This document shows, one piece after another, positions 26,410 through 35,134 of a DNA stretch of 64,000 nt. Source of the stretch: Micromonospora cremea (GTDB lineage Bacteria; Actinomycetota; Actinomycetes; Mycobacteriales; Micromonosporaceae). The stretch covers positions 1,984,001 to 2,048,000 of the forward strand of contig NZ_FSQT01000001.1 of assembly GCF_900143515.1 (NCBI RefSeq), written 5' to 3'. The notes beneath the pieces were generated by a model. That model ran no database searches. It saw nothing but the letters and a program-made list of their open reading frames with translations, and had not been told where the DNA came from. The position numbers and the translations under genes were made by a program. Numbering within the stretch: position 1 is the stretch's first letter; each line of letters begins with the position of its first letter.

Positions 26410-28683
26410 TCACGCTGCCCGACGGTCCGGCCAGCTACTCTGCTCCCCCAGATCTGCTCGCAGCCGGTCTGCCAACTCACGGACTGCCGCCGCGTACCGA
26501 TCGTCCGATTCATTTGGCATGTGCCCCTTCACCTGTGGCGGAGGGCTCCCCCCTGGCCGAGGCAGCACGTTTTCGGGGTCGCGTAGGCGGCGATCCACCA
26601 ACGCGACGCGCGAAGGTCGCAGGGGAGAATCCCCGGGCCGATGCCCGGAGAAGATCCAGCCACCGATGGGGTCGGTGTCGCTCCACAGGTTCAGCCAACG
26701 CCACCCGATCCGGTCGCCGACCTCGTGCAGCACGGGATCGCCGAAGTACGCGGGGTGGAGCTGGGCGTAGAGCCGTTTGAGGGGGGAGGCGTAGGTGAGC
26801 AGCGCGACTCGTCGCCGCACCTCTGGGGGCAGTCGCAGCACGGTTGCGGCCAGAATGACCGACCCGTGGCTGTGTCCGCTGAGCACCACACCGTCGTAGC
26901 GCCGCGCCAGCCGGCAGATCCGATCCGTCAGCTCGGGCACCGCCCGGTCGGTATAGCAGGGCGGCGCGAACGGGTGGGCCGCATGGGGCCAGAAGGTGCC
27001 GATGTCCCACAGCACTCCGCCGTAGCGGCGAAACCCCGCCGTCTCGTGCGGGAACAGCCCGCCCACCAGGAGCCCGCCGACGACCGCGAGAATCATGTAG
27101 CTGCCGATGGCCATCACCACGCTCACCGCCCCACTCGGCACGCCAAGGCGGCTCTGCACCAGCGGGCCGGGCTCCAAGCCCACAAGAGCCAGCACGCCGG
27201 CCGCGAGCCCGATCACGGTCAGGCACGCGTAGGCGATGCCAAGTGAGCCCAGCTGCTCGGTGAGGGAAGCCCGGATCACCGCTTTCCTCACTCGTTGCAC
27301 CTGAGTGGTCGCTTCCGGAGGAGGAGCTGGGTAGTCCCGGGTCACGATGGCCGCCGCGGTCCGCCGACGGTCCGCGCGAGCCGACAGGATGATGATGGCC
27401 CACGTCGCCGCGCCGGCGATCGTGGTCAGGAAGAAGGCCAGGATCGCCCACCGGTACGCCGGCGCTGGCACCGCCGGGTCACTGGGCCGCAGCACGAACG
27501 TCGCCCCGCTGAGCAGGGACGCCGTACGGTAGACCAACTCGCCGGAAAGGGCCCCGGCCAGGCCCGCCGCGACTGTGGCGACGATGACGGCGCCCAACCC
27601 GTGCAGCAGCGCCGGCCGGCGGTCCCGGCCGCCAGGACGCCACAGCACCAGTACGGCGAGCGCGACGAGCAGCGCCGTCTGAGCGACGAAGACGATGGCG
27701 ACGATGGCGTCGTACCTGGGCAGCCCGTTCGACCGCGGCCAGCGGACCGGTTCCATGGCGACGGCCCCGAGCGTCGCGACCGTCAGGCCGCCGGCTACGA
27801 CGTGCAGCGCCACCGGCATCCGATCCGTGGTGCTGTCGGTCGAAGTCGGCTCCAGCAGGCGCGAGAAGCAGAGCAGCACGACACACGTCGCCAGCAGCGC
27901 TCCGGTGAGCGCGGACAGCACGATCACCGCCACGGACGCCCCGGCGGCGGCGCGTGCGGCGAGCAGCACGAGGTCCAGCGTGACGACAGCAGCGGCGACG
28001 TGGATCGCACGAAGCCGCTTCGCCGTCGGCGAAACGTCCCACCGGTCCAACGCCGTGAAGTGGGCATCCTGCGAGTTCGCCGCCGGCAACCGGAAGGCCC
28101 CGTAAGAGCGAACCTGTCGTGCGCTGAGCAACCACGCCAGTGCCACCGCGGCGAACGGCACCAGGGCCAGCAGCGCCAGGCGCAGACCGACCGGTCGGCC
28201 GGCCAGCCAGGACAGCCAGCCACGCCCGGCGAGACAACGGGACGAGCCCAGGCACGTCCATCCCAGGAGATCGAGGACGACCCCGGCCGCCGTCAGCGCG
28301 TACAGCAGCGTCAGGGTGAGCGCGAGGAGCCGGCACAGCGCCGTGACGCCGGACCGCAAGCCCCCGCCCGCTGGACGCATCCAGAAGGTCACGTTGCTCA
28401 GCATGAACGGCAGGAGAAAGACCAGGGACAGCGTTCGCCCCGCGGTGCCCGAGGGCAGCTCGCTCCACTGGTACGCCTCCAGCACGGTCCCGCCCGGACC
28501 GGAAGTATGCCGGGATTGCGCCCCGGGGCGGTAGAAGCCGGCCCGCCGGTCGCCGGCCACCTGACGGACGTCCTGGCAGCCGAGCATTTGACCGGCCCCG
28601 GTGCCTGCCACCCCGTGGACCCTCAGCTCCACGATCTCCCCCGACAACCGCCCTGGTACGGATGACGGTGTCACGTCGCACAT
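26410..28683 (-). CDS. Polytopic membrane protein with a split alpha/beta-hydrolase domain
   Basis: A 757-residue protein. Residues 18-30 (VELRVHGVAGTGA) look like the first strand and HG oxyanion turn of an alpha/beta hydrolase. About 12 membrane helices follow (roughly residues 80-560). The hydrolase then resumes with DGVVLSGHSHGSVILAATVL, where S605 sits in a GHSHG nucleophile elbow, and ends in a C-terminal Asp/His-containing segment (WSDTDPIGGWIF). So the membrane block appears inserted into the hydrolase. Possibly a lipase/esterase acting at the membrane. Neighbours are poorly characterised and of defence-island type. Confidence 0.75.
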   Translation of the reverse strand: MCDVTPSSVPGRLSGEIVELRVHGVAGTGAGQMLGCQDVRQVAGDRRAGFYRPGAQSRHTSGPGGTVLEAYQWSELPSGTAGRTLSLVFLLPFMLSNVTFWMRPAGGGLRSGVTALCRLLALTLTLLYALTAAGVVLDLLGWTCLGSSRCLAGRGWLSWLAGRPVGLRLALLALVPFAAVALAWLLSARQVRSYGAFRLPAANSQDAHFTALDRWDVSPTAKRLRAIHVAAAVVTLDLVLLAARAAAGASVAVIVLSALTGALLATCVVLLCFSRLLEPTSTDSTTDRMPVALHVVAGGLTVATLGAVAMEPVRWPRSNGLPRYDAIVAIVFVAQTALLVALAVLVLWRPGGRDRRPALLHGLGAVIVATVAAGLAGALSGELVYRTASLLSGATFVLRPSDPAVPAPAYRWAILAFFLTTIAGAATWAIIILSARADRRRTAAAIVTRDYPAPPPEATTQVQRVRKAVIRASLTEQLGSLGIAYACLTVIGLAAGVLALVGLEPGPLVQSRLGVPSGAVSVVMAIGSYMILAVVGGLLVGGLFPHETAGFRRYGGVLWDIGTFWPHAAHPFAPPCYTDRAVPELTDRICRLARRYDGVVLSGHSHGSVILAATVLRLPPEVRRRVALLTYASPLKRLYAQLHPAYFGDPVLHEVGDRIGWRWLNLWSDTDPIGGWIFSGHRPGDSPLRPSRVALVDRRLRDPENVLPRPGGSPPPQVKGHMPNESDDRYAAAVRELADRLRADLGEQSSWPDRRAA

Positions 28684-28834
28684 CAGTCAGCGACCCCCAA
28701 GCGCGGCGGCCAGCAGACAATGGTCAGCCGCGACCACGATTGCGGTGGTCACTGCCTGGGCTGGCGCTGATGTCTACCCGCGCCGACCCCCGACAACCAC
28801 CCGGCGGAGGGTGTGGCGCTTTTGCGGCTACTGC

Positions 28835-29038
28835 TTACTCCTCGTCCTGTTTTTCCATCTCGCCGGTCGCCTCGTAATGCCATCCGTCATCGTCGCGGCG
28901 AACCCTGCGGTACTCCACGTACCAGGTGCCATCACGGCTTTCATGGGTGAACTCCACGAGTTCGTCGGTGGCGCCAGCCAGTTGCCGGTCCACCCCGTCG
29001 AGTGGCCCACCGTGCAGGTGCGCAACCAATCCAGTCAT
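28835..29038 (-). CDS. Small hypothetical protein
   Basis: A 67-residue acidic protein (VAHLHGGPLDGVDRQLAGAT; YVEYRRVRRDDDGWHYEATG) with coding-like composition. I recognise no family. It lies alone between the membrane hydrolase and the low-GC gene, and about 150 bp on either side show no other gene. Confidence 0.5.
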   Translation of the reverse strand: MTGLVAHLHGGPLDGVDRQLAGATDELVEFTHESRDGTWYVEYRRVRRDDDGWHYEATGEMEKQDEE

Positions 29039-29174
29039 GGCTGCCGCCTACCCGCGCCATTGCCGGGCCATGCCTCCGGCGGCACCGCACGTGCTGCTCC
29101 CCAACATAGAAGACGAGCGGCCTGGCGACCTCGGTGCCGACCGCCCGGCCGACGGCCTTGCGCGTGGCGTCCGG

Positions 29175-30488
29175 TCAGGCAGCGACTGCAGGGAACACTA
29201 CGAGCGATCCGTCGCTGCTTCGTTCGATCTCAATCGCAACGTCAGCCAGGTGGATTCCCACGTTGAGGCCATCGCCCAAGCCGCGAAGGCGATATGCGGC
29301 TTTGAGTAGGTCGTCGACCTCGCCCTGCGTGAACATGATGCTTCGGAAACCGCCGTGCCGCTTCAACTCGAGAGTCGACAATCGAAGTAGGACCGAGTTG
29401 ATGCCTGATTCCAACTCGTCGACGCGACGCTCGTCGTCCTGCAAGCTTCCGATGAAGCTCTTGAACGGATTGTCCGTTCCCGGCTGTTGAGCGTGTTCAA
29501 CTGCTTGAAGCACGAGCACTCGGCGTTTGAGAGCAATGGCGAGTCGGGCAAGCTCGATGTGTGCGCGGAATGCACCGCCCTCCTCGTTGATACCGGGGAA
29601 CGACTTCGTCAATGCACCGACTTCGACCGGGCCGTCGGGCAGCGCAGCTAGCGCATCTTGCCATTTTATGAGCCGACGCTTGGTTCGTTCGATCGCCGTG
29701 TTGATCGCGTACGACGAGGAATCCAGTCCTAACGACAGGCCGATTCTGCCCTGGTCGAGGAGAACCGACGTCGCCTTGTCGATCGCGTCACGACAACCGT
29801 CCAACTCGCTGCGTTCGTTCTCGAGTTTGTCTTCGTGCAACTGCTCCAGGAGGTCGGTGATTCGCTCGATCGCTTTCTGGCGTTGGTGATCAGCGTAGGC
29901 GCTGACGCTGACCGCGACGGCCATCAGCACAAGTGGCGCGGCCACTGTCAAGGCTCCGGTGCTGGCCACGGCCACACCAGCCGTGGTGGCCGAGCCGGTT
30001 GCAGCACCTGCAACAGCGGCCTTGCCAGCAACGGGCACAAACGTGGCTTTTGCTACGATGCCGGTGGAGTTGACCAGGTCGCCGTAGAACCCTCCTGCAG
30101 ATGCTTTCGCAGCCATGGGCCGGACAAGTCCTTTACCGACCTGTGCGGCGAACTTTGCCGGTACCACCATTTTATAGAGCACGTCACCGGCAGCGGCGAC
30201 GTTCAGCGTCGGAGGAGCTGACTTCGCTGTCTGAGCCACGAGTTGCGACAACTGTTGAGCGAGCGGACTGGCTGCATGAAGCGGAATCCCCCCGTTCCGA
30301 TCGCGCTTGGTTGACATCGGATGCGCTTCGAGCGTGGCGATGGGGGAACCTGCAAGTGTTGCCAGGACTGTTCTCAGTTCTGCGAGCCGGGCCGGTGTCA
30401 TGCCCTCATCGCCTAGCACGTCCGGCACGCTCACGGCCTCCGTAGCGAGTGTCCATACTGGCACGGCTGCCTTGTTATCAGTGCTCAC
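29175..30488 (-). CDS. Hypothetical protein with central hydrophobic segment, low GC
   Basis: A 437-residue protein of visibly lower GC and different codon use than its neighbours, suggesting transfer. GTG at 30488 is chosen because GGGGAGGGG lies about 5 nt upstream; longer in-frame starts lack an RBS. Residues 140-205 are Ala/Gly/Val-rich and hydrophobic (VAGKAAVAGAATGSATTAGV; TVAAPLVLMAVAVSVSAYAD), followed by long helices (ERITDLLEQLHEDKLENERSEL) that may form a coiled coil. The layout resembles membrane-permeabilising or membrane-sensing proteins, but I cannot assign a function. Confidence 0.8.
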   Translation of the reverse strand: MSTDNKAAVPVWTLATEAVSVPDVLGDEGMTPARLAELRTVLATLAGSPIATLEAHPMSTKRDRNGGIPLHAASPLAQQLSQLVAQTAKSAPPTLNVAAAGDVLYKMVVPAKFAAQVGKGLVRPMAAKASAGGFYGDLVNSTGIVAKATFVPVAGKAAVAGAATGSATTAGVAVASTGALTVAAPLVLMAVAVSVSAYADHQRQKAIERITDLLEQLHEDKLENERSELDGCRDAIDKATSVLLDQGRIGLSLGLDSSSYAINTAIERTKRRLIKWQDALAALPDGPVEVGALTKSFPGINEEGGAFRAHIELARLAIALKRRVLVLQAVEHAQQPGTDNPFKSFIGSLQDDERRVDELESGINSVLLRLSTLELKRHGGFRSIMFTQGEVDDLLKAAYRLRGLGDGLNVGIHLADVAIEIERSSDGSLVVFPAVAA

Positions 30489-30583
30489 GTCTTGTCCCCT
30501 CCCCAAACTGACATCCACACCATAGGCGGTGGTAGCGACACCAACAACAACCTCAGGCCGCAGACGGCAGTCACCGCTATTCG

Positions 30584-31198
30584 TTATCGGGCTCTTCGGA
30601 CAATTGGTGGGGGTGGGGCTCGCCGGGTGACACCAACGTCCGGCTGGCGGCCTTTCGTCAGCGCAGCCGTCCATTCCGGGGTGCCCTGACCCGGTAGCAC
30701 GATGACGTGGTTGTCACCGCAGATGTCCGGTCCGTGCATCTCGATACGGCCAGGACGGCGTCGCAACGATTCCGCGCGCCGCGACGGCAGGTCGGGCGAC
30801 ACCGCGTACTCCCGGTCGAAGCCCCGCTCACCGCCGGTCTTGGCGGACGCCGCATCGACGAGCAGGGTCTCGGCGGCCTGCCATGCTCGGCCGACGATCT
30901 CGGCGCGGTACCGGCTCTCGAACGGGAACGGGCCGGCCGCCACCCAGGCGTTGAGCATCCGGGCAGCGGCCATGACGGGCGGCTGGCGGAGCAACCACAG
31001 CGCCGTGTCGATGTCCGGGCAGGTGAGGAACTTCTCCTCGGCGAGGGTGTTGGTCCGGTCTTCCGGCACGTCGATACCACGCCGTCCCCACTCCTCCAGG
31101 TCCACCGTGCCCGCGTCCATCGCCAGGACGATGGGTGCTCCCGCCACCCGCAGCGACACCTCCTCGCCGGATTCGTACACGCCGCGGGTTTCCGGCAC
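30584..31198 (-). CDS. Hypothetical protein, unknown function
   Basis: A 204-residue protein starting at a GTG. Features: VRVAGAPIVLAMDAGTVDLE-like start, FLTCPDIDTALWLLRQPPVM in the middle, MHGPDICGDNHVIVLPGQG near the end, and a Pro/Arg-rich tail. I recognise no family. It reads in the same direction as the low-GC gene, 95 bp upstream of it, and may be its partner. Confidence 0.6.
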   Translation of the reverse strand: MPETRGVYESGEEVSLRVAGAPIVLAMDAGTVDLEEWGRRGIDVPEDRTNTLAEEKFLTCPDIDTALWLLRQPPVMAAARMLNAWVAAGPFPFESRYRAEIVGRAWQAAETLLVDAASAKTGGERGFDREYAVSPDLPSRRAESLRRRPGRIEMHGPDICGDNHVIVLPGQGTPEWTAALTKGRQPDVGVTRRAPPPPIVRRAR

Positions 31199-31296
31199 TC
31201 CAACGGTCAGCCGTCAACTCCTCGTCCAGCAGCGCGAGCCTGACGGGTTCCCGAGCCGGCAGCTGCGGTCACCGGGTACGAGAGCCGTGAAGGTTC

Positions 31297-32229
31297 TCAG
31301 GCGGCCTTGAACACCGTATCGAGATGCCACTCCAGGAACTCACCATTCGGCCGGTCGCCACGCCGCTCTGGAAGGGCTATCCGCGTTCCGGCCTTGGAGT
31401 AAAACTGGTCGCCGTTGCCGAACTCGCTGCGCAGCCGTGGGCTGACCATCAGCCGGTGCTTCGGGTCCACCCCCAGATAGCCCCTGTCGAAGAGGATGTG
31501 GACGTCCGACTTGAGGAGCAGACCGTTGTCCAGGCGGTGCTCGCCGCCCATTGGAAGCGGCCGGATGTGGGCAGCCTGCAACACCGGCTGGACCTTGTTA
31601 CCGGTGATGGCGCAGCGCCGACCGTAGGCTCCGAGCACCACAGCCTTGAACGACTGCTGACCGAGGCGCTGCGGCACCAGCCTGGGATCCCCGTACACCG
31701 GCCCCGGACGGTGCCAGGGCTCGCTCAGATCAACCTCGACCGTCGTACCGATCAGGCGGTGGATCAACAGGTTGAAGTAATCGGCCGAGAGCCCGTCGGC
31801 AAGATCATAGGTCTTTCCCTGTACGACGTTCGACGCGAATCCAGGCGGCGCCGCAACGGTGGACTCGTTTGGGAAGAAAGTGGTATCGCGGACAAAGATG
31901 CACCCGATGACCGGATCTTCGTCGAGGCCGATCGCCTGCTTGCGGTACCGGCCGACGCTACGACGCATCTCATCGAGGCTGGCGACGCCGTTGGCTTCGC
32001 CGAACAGCTCCCAGGCTTCCGAAATCCGCAACTGCGTGAAGCCACTGAAGAAGCCGCCACCGATGACCCGGTTGAGGGGATAGTGAGCCTTGAAGAAGAA
32101 GGGCTCGCCAGGGGTGAGTGCACGAAATCCGCCTCCTGAAGGGCGCCAGAAGTTGACCTCGTTCAGGCCGGGGCGGGCCGCCAGGAAGCGGTACCACTTC
32201 TCGTCCGTCACTCCCACGAAGGCCTTCAC
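31297..32229 (-). CDS. HNH endonuclease with PUA/EVE-like N-terminal domain
   Basis: A 310-residue putative restriction-type nuclease. Residues 1-70 (MKAFVGVTDEKWYRFLA; NFWRPSGGGFRALTPGEPFFFK) resemble EVE/SRA-like readers of modified bases. The HNH core is H221 (AAHIRPLPMGG), N235 (LDNGLLLKSD) and H244 (VHILFD), preceded by YGRRCAITG. This architecture is known from modification-dependent restriction enzymes, so defence against modified phage DNA is likely but inferred. Lower GC than the flanks. Confidence 0.85.
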   Translation of the reverse strand: MKAFVGVTDEKWYRFLAARPGLNEVNFWRPSGGGFRALTPGEPFFFKAHYPLNRVIGGGFFSGFTQLRISEAWELFGEANGVASLDEMRRSVGRYRKQAIGLDEDPVIGCIFVRDTTFFPNESTVAAPPGFASNVVQGKTYDLADGLSADYFNLLIHRLIGTTVEVDLSEPWHRPGPVYGDPRLVPQRLGQQSFKAVVLGAYGRRCAITGNKVQPVLQAAHIRPLPMGGEHRLDNGLLLKSDVHILFDRGYLGVDPKHRLMVSPRLRSEFGNGDQFYSKAGTRIALPERRGDRPNGEFLEWHLDTVFKAA

Positions 32230-32379
32230 AACGGCCAGATTGCACCGAAGTTGATCTCGTCGCCACCACCCGAACGGTCATGACTCCACTTGCAACCATC
32301 CCCATCCCGTGGGGACGGTGCTCGCCCCCCGCCCTCAATTCCTTGATGACGACCTGCGTCGTTCAGCAGCCCGCGTCGA

Positions 32380-32923
32380 TCAGCAGATTCTGGAGGACAT
32401 CCAACCGGTCGGCGAGGGTGAAGTGGCTGAGCACCATCGTGTCCAGGACCAGGACCAGGACCAGGACCGGCACCGGCACCGGCACCGGCACCGGCACCGG
32501 CGAACCCGACCACACGGCTCCATCTCCAAGTCGTCGTTCACCGGCAGGTCCGCGTCGACGACCTGGTCGTGCATCAGCTCCAGCGCCCGGGCCTGGGTGA
32601 TCCGGTTCGCCCGCCAGGCCTCCATCACCGCGTGCGCGTACGTCGGCGGTATCCGCGCCGAGTCAAGGTAGGGCTGTGGAGTCCACCCCGACGCCTCGAT
32701 GAATTCCGCTCGAATACTCGAGGCCGATAACGAGATGGCCCAGCTCGTGCGCGGCGGTTGCCCTGCGGCGACCGGGGTCACTCATGGGCCTGACCACCGC
32801 GACCGCGATGTCTCCGTGGACGGGCAACGCCCCGTCGCCCGGCAGGTCGGTGACCAAGTGCCCAATGACCGGCTCACCGACAAGCTGCCAGTTGAGGCCT
32901 TCCGCCATAGTGCGATATCGCAC
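32380..32923 (-). pseudogene. Broken ImmA/IrrE (M78) family metallopeptidase
   Basis: The N-terminal frame from the ATG at 32923 contains TAAHELGHLVIG with the zinc motif H59-E60-x2-H63, then stops at about 32663 after losing frame. A second frame carries the expected C-terminal part (RAEFIEASG; AHAVMEAWRANRITQARALEL; DDLEMEP). The join around 32700 lacks the segment that normally follows the zinc site, so a deletion or frameshift has destroyed the gene. Such peptidases usually cut a partner repressor; the GntR gene upstream on the same strand is a candidate partner. Confidence 0.75.
32443..32502. repeat. Hexanucleotide tandem repeats (CCAGGA)4 and (CCGGCA)5
   Basis: Four CCAGGA units (32443-32466) pass directly into five CCGGCA units (32467-32496) and a final CCGGCG. 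The array lies at the 3' end of the broken M78 gene and translates as Trp-Ser or Arg-Cys dipeptide runs, so it is not conserved coding sequence. Slippage-prone DNA. Confidence 0.95.
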
Positions 32924-32974
32924 ACGGATTGAGACTTTGAACTACTGCGACGGATTAAGCCACAGCAACTTCGG

Positions 32975-33214
32975 TCACGGTTCGCGCATCCAGGTCTTCG
33001 GGTCGGTGACGAAGACGCCCTTGCCCTGCTGCCGCCGGATCACCCGCAGCGCCTCTAGGCGGGCGTAGGCCATCTGCACGGTTCCGTGGCTGACGTCGTA
33101 ACGAGCGCGCAGCTCAACGATCGAGGGCAGCTTGTCCCCCGGCTTCAACTTCATCGACCTGACGTCGGCGATCACATCATCGGCGATGCGCCAGTAATCC
33201 GGCACTTCTCGCAT
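32975..33214 (-). CDS. Short GntR-family DNA-binding protein
   Basis: A 79-residue protein that is only a GntR winged helix (YWRIADDVIADVRSMKLKPGDKLPSIVELRARYDVSHGTVQMAYARLEAL, then GKGVFVTD). It has no effector domain. The ATG at 33214 has GAGGAG upstream. Such minimal GntR regulators occur on actinomycete integrative elements and beside DivIVA-like genes; the neighbour here fits. Confidence 0.88.
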   Translation of the reverse strand: MREVPDYWRIADDVIADVRSMKLKPGDKLPSIVELRARYDVSHGTVQMAYARLEALRVIRRQQGKGVFVTDPKTWMREP

Positions 33215-33430
33215 GGCACTCCTCGCGTGGCGATCCGATTCGATCACACCGCGACGCGCCTAACAAGCGACGTTGACTCATCTGACATATCTAGTTATGT
33301 TGGTTCCGAGCCGCTCCTCGCGTGGCAACGAGTTCGGCTCATCCCCTGGTCGGGGCGGGTGCGTGTGCCCGTCCCGACCCGTCGGACTGCTCTGCTGTCG
33401 TACCGCTGAATTGAGCTGCGGTGGCCGAGC

Positions 33431-33469
33431 GGGCGGGTCGCCCGCGGCCCCCGCGCAGGCGACCCGCCC
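33431..33469. other. 12-bp perfect hairpin in the GntR/DivIVA divergent gap
   Basis: GGGCGGGTCGCC (33431-33442) and GGCGACCCGCCC (33458-33469) are perfect inverted copies around a 15-nt loop, 58 bp upstream of the DivIVA-like start. It could act as an operator, a 5'-UTR structure or a terminator. Confidence 0.6.
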
Positions 33470-33526
33470 TTCCACACCCCCTGCCGGGAGCCTCCGCGCT
33501 TCCGCCTGCCCGCAGAGAGGATCGTC

Positions 33527-33820
33527 GTGGCTCAGGTGTATCGAGGTGGCCAGCCCTACCCGGCCGGTCACCCGGGCCGGTTGACGCCGCACGAGGTGCG
33601 GACCCGCGAGTTCGCCGCGCGCCGGCGCGGCGTCGACCCCGATGAGGTACGCGAATTCCAGGCCCGGGTGGCCGACGAGCTGGCCATGCTCAACGAGGCG
33701 GTACGGCTGCTCAGTCAGGAGAACGACCGGATCAAGCGGGCGCTGCGCGACTGGCAGACTCTGCACGCGCGGGAGTGCCGGCCGCCGCAGGAGTACGACC
33801 GAAACTCCGGTCACTGGTGA
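33527..33820 (+). CDS. DivIVA-domain small protein
   Basis: A 97-residue protein. Residues 17-75 (RLTPHEVRTREFAARRRGVDPDEVREF and QARVADELAMLNEAVRLLSQE) match the N-terminal DivIVA/GpsB-like membrane-binding coiled coil. GTG start with GAGAGGA 6 nt upstream. Its TGA overlaps the GTG of the next gene. Cell-pole role is possible, but short DivIVA-domain proteins beside GntR genes are common in mobile or accessory regions. Confidence 0.85.
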   Translation: MAQVYRGGQPYPAGHPGRLTPHEVRTREFAARRRGVDPDEVREFQARVADELAMLNEAVRLLSQENDRIKRALRDWQTLHARECRPPQEYDRNSGHW

Positions 33821-34167
33821 CCGTACGGCCCTCCCCCGGCGGCCTGCTCGCCATCGACGGCCGGGCCTCGGTGCAGTTCGCCGGGGACCGCGCCCTGACC
33901 TTCCGCGTCGTGTCGGTCTCCGACCAGCCGACGTACCACGGTTGGATATGGCTGACCGGCTACGTCCTCGACCGGCGCGGCGAGGCGACCGCGAAGCGCG
34001 AGGTCTACGTCCAACTCGCCGGCCTCCGCCCGGCTCGCGCTCCTGACACCATGGCCCGCCGCTCCGCGCGCTCCCACCGTGCCTCGCCCTATGCTCGGCG
34101 GCATGATCAGGACTGCGCCGCAACTGGCGACCGCTCGGGGCTGCGTGCTGGGGCTGATGCTGGGTGA
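33817..34167 (+). CDS. Small hypothetical protein coupled to the DivIVA-like gene
   Basis: A 116-residue protein whose GTG overlaps the previous TGA (GTGA). The first 75 residues look structured (GLLAIDGRASVQFAGDRALTF; PTYHGWIWLTGYVLDRRGEA); the Arg-rich tail overlaps the next gene by 65 nt and may not be conserved. It resembles the small beta-rich proteins that follow DivIVA-like genes in related actinomycetes. Function unknown. Confidence 0.6.
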   Translation: MTVRPSPGGLLAIDGRASVQFAGDRALTFRVVSVSDQPTYHGWIWLTGYVLDRRGEATAKREVYVQLAGLRPARAPDTMARRSARSHRASPYARRHDQDCAATGDRSGLRAGADAG

Positions 34168-35134
34168 CACCATCGGGGCGACCGGTGGCATGGTGCCGGC
34201 GAGCGGGTCGCTGCGCGCGACGAGCGCGGGCCAACTCGCCTGCTTCACCGTCGAAGGTCTGATCCGCGCTCACGTACGCGGCATGCACAAGGGACTGACC
34301 CACCCGCCCGGCGTGGTGTGGTACGCCTACAACCGTTGGGCGGTGATCCAGGGCATCACCGGTGTGAAGCCGGCACACGGAAGCGATCCGATGACCGGCT
34401 GGCTCGCCAAGGTCCCGGTGTTGCGGGAGCGACGGGGCTCCGCCCCCGCCACGGTCGCCGCCTTGCAGGGCGGAAAGGCGGGCACGCTGGAGCGCCCGGG
34501 CGGCGCAAGCATCGGCGCACACGGCCTGACGCGCGCCCTCCCGGCAGGGCTCTGCACCTGGTGGCAGTCGCCCGGTGCGTTGGGCGCCAGCCTGGCAGCC
34601 CTCAGTCACGGTGGCTCGGCAATGGCAGCGGCGGCGCTGGGCGCCACCATGATCCACCTGATCGACCTGGGCAACGATGTCGCCGGAGCCGCCATGAGGG
34701 CTCATCACATGCCGCACGGCAGTTGGCCCGGCACCACCGCAGACACACTCGCGCCGGCGCTCGCCGCAGCCGAGGCCAAGCCCGCTCAGGCGGCGGAGCT
34801 GGCCCGGCTCGCCGCTGGCAACACCGCCCACGGCGCGCTGCTCGGGGGCGTCTACGTGGCGGTTTCCTTCCCGGAGCGGGAGCAGGTGCGGGATGCGTTG
34901 CTGTTCGCGTCATCCGCCGGCGCGAAGCACGCGGCGACCGTGGCCGGTGCGCTCCTGGGTGCCGCACACGGCCCGGATGCCCTCCCCGTCGACTGGTTGT
35001 CTCGGCTGGAACTGGCCTGGGTCGCCGACACTCTCGCCCGGGACTACGTGACGCAGGTCGAGCACAGCCCGTCCGGTGCCGAGTACGTCGAGGCGACCGA
35101 CCCCCACTGGTGGGGCCGCTACCTCGGCGGCTGA
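34103..35134 (+). CDS. ADP-ribosylglycohydrolase-fold protein lacking the metal-binding motifs
   Basis: A 343-residue member of the DraG/ARH fold (GCVLGLMLGDTIGATGG at 13-29; AGALLGAAHGPDALPVDWLSRLEL at the C-terminus). In active enzymes an acidic TDDT motif precedes a helix like FTAEGLIRA, and GDSDSTG precedes the C-terminal AGxLLGA helix. Here these positions read TSAG (40-43) and SSAGAKH (about 270-276), so the Mg-binding Asp residues are gone. It is probably a non-catalytic binder of ADP-ribose or an ADP-ribosylated target. A start at GTG 34079 is also possible; TATGCT at 34090-34095 would place +1 next to the ATG at 34103. Confidence 0.82.
   Translation: MIRTAPQLATARGCVLGLMLGDTIGATGGMVPASGSLRATSAGQLACFTVEGLIRAHVRGMHKGLTHPPGVVWYAYNRWAVIQGITGVKPAHGSDPMTGWLAKVPVLRERRGSAPATVAALQGGKAGTLERPGGASIGAHGLTRALPAGLCTWWQSPGALGASLAALSHGGSAMAAAALGATMIHLIDLGNDVAGAAMRAHHMPHGSWPGTTADTLAPALAAAEAKPAQAAELARLAAGNTAHGALLGGVYVAVSFPEREQVRDALLFASSAGAKHAATVAGALLGAAHGPDALPVDWLSRLELAWVADTLARDYVTQVEHSPSGAEYVEATDPHWWGRYLGG

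Noticed and set aside
26510..27451. Alternative leftward frame inside the membrane hydrolase
   Set aside because: The in-frame protein has the GHSHG elbow and membrane helices; the alternative is Arg/Gly-rich.
30707..31243. Rightward open frame opposite the 204-residue hypothetical gene
   Set aside because: The leftward frame fits the strand of its neighbours better and reads more like a folded protein; neither has a family match.
32975..34167. Integrative element core (GntR plus DivIVA-like genes)
   Set aside because: No integrase, FtsK-type transfer protein, replication gene or tRNA attachment site was seen.
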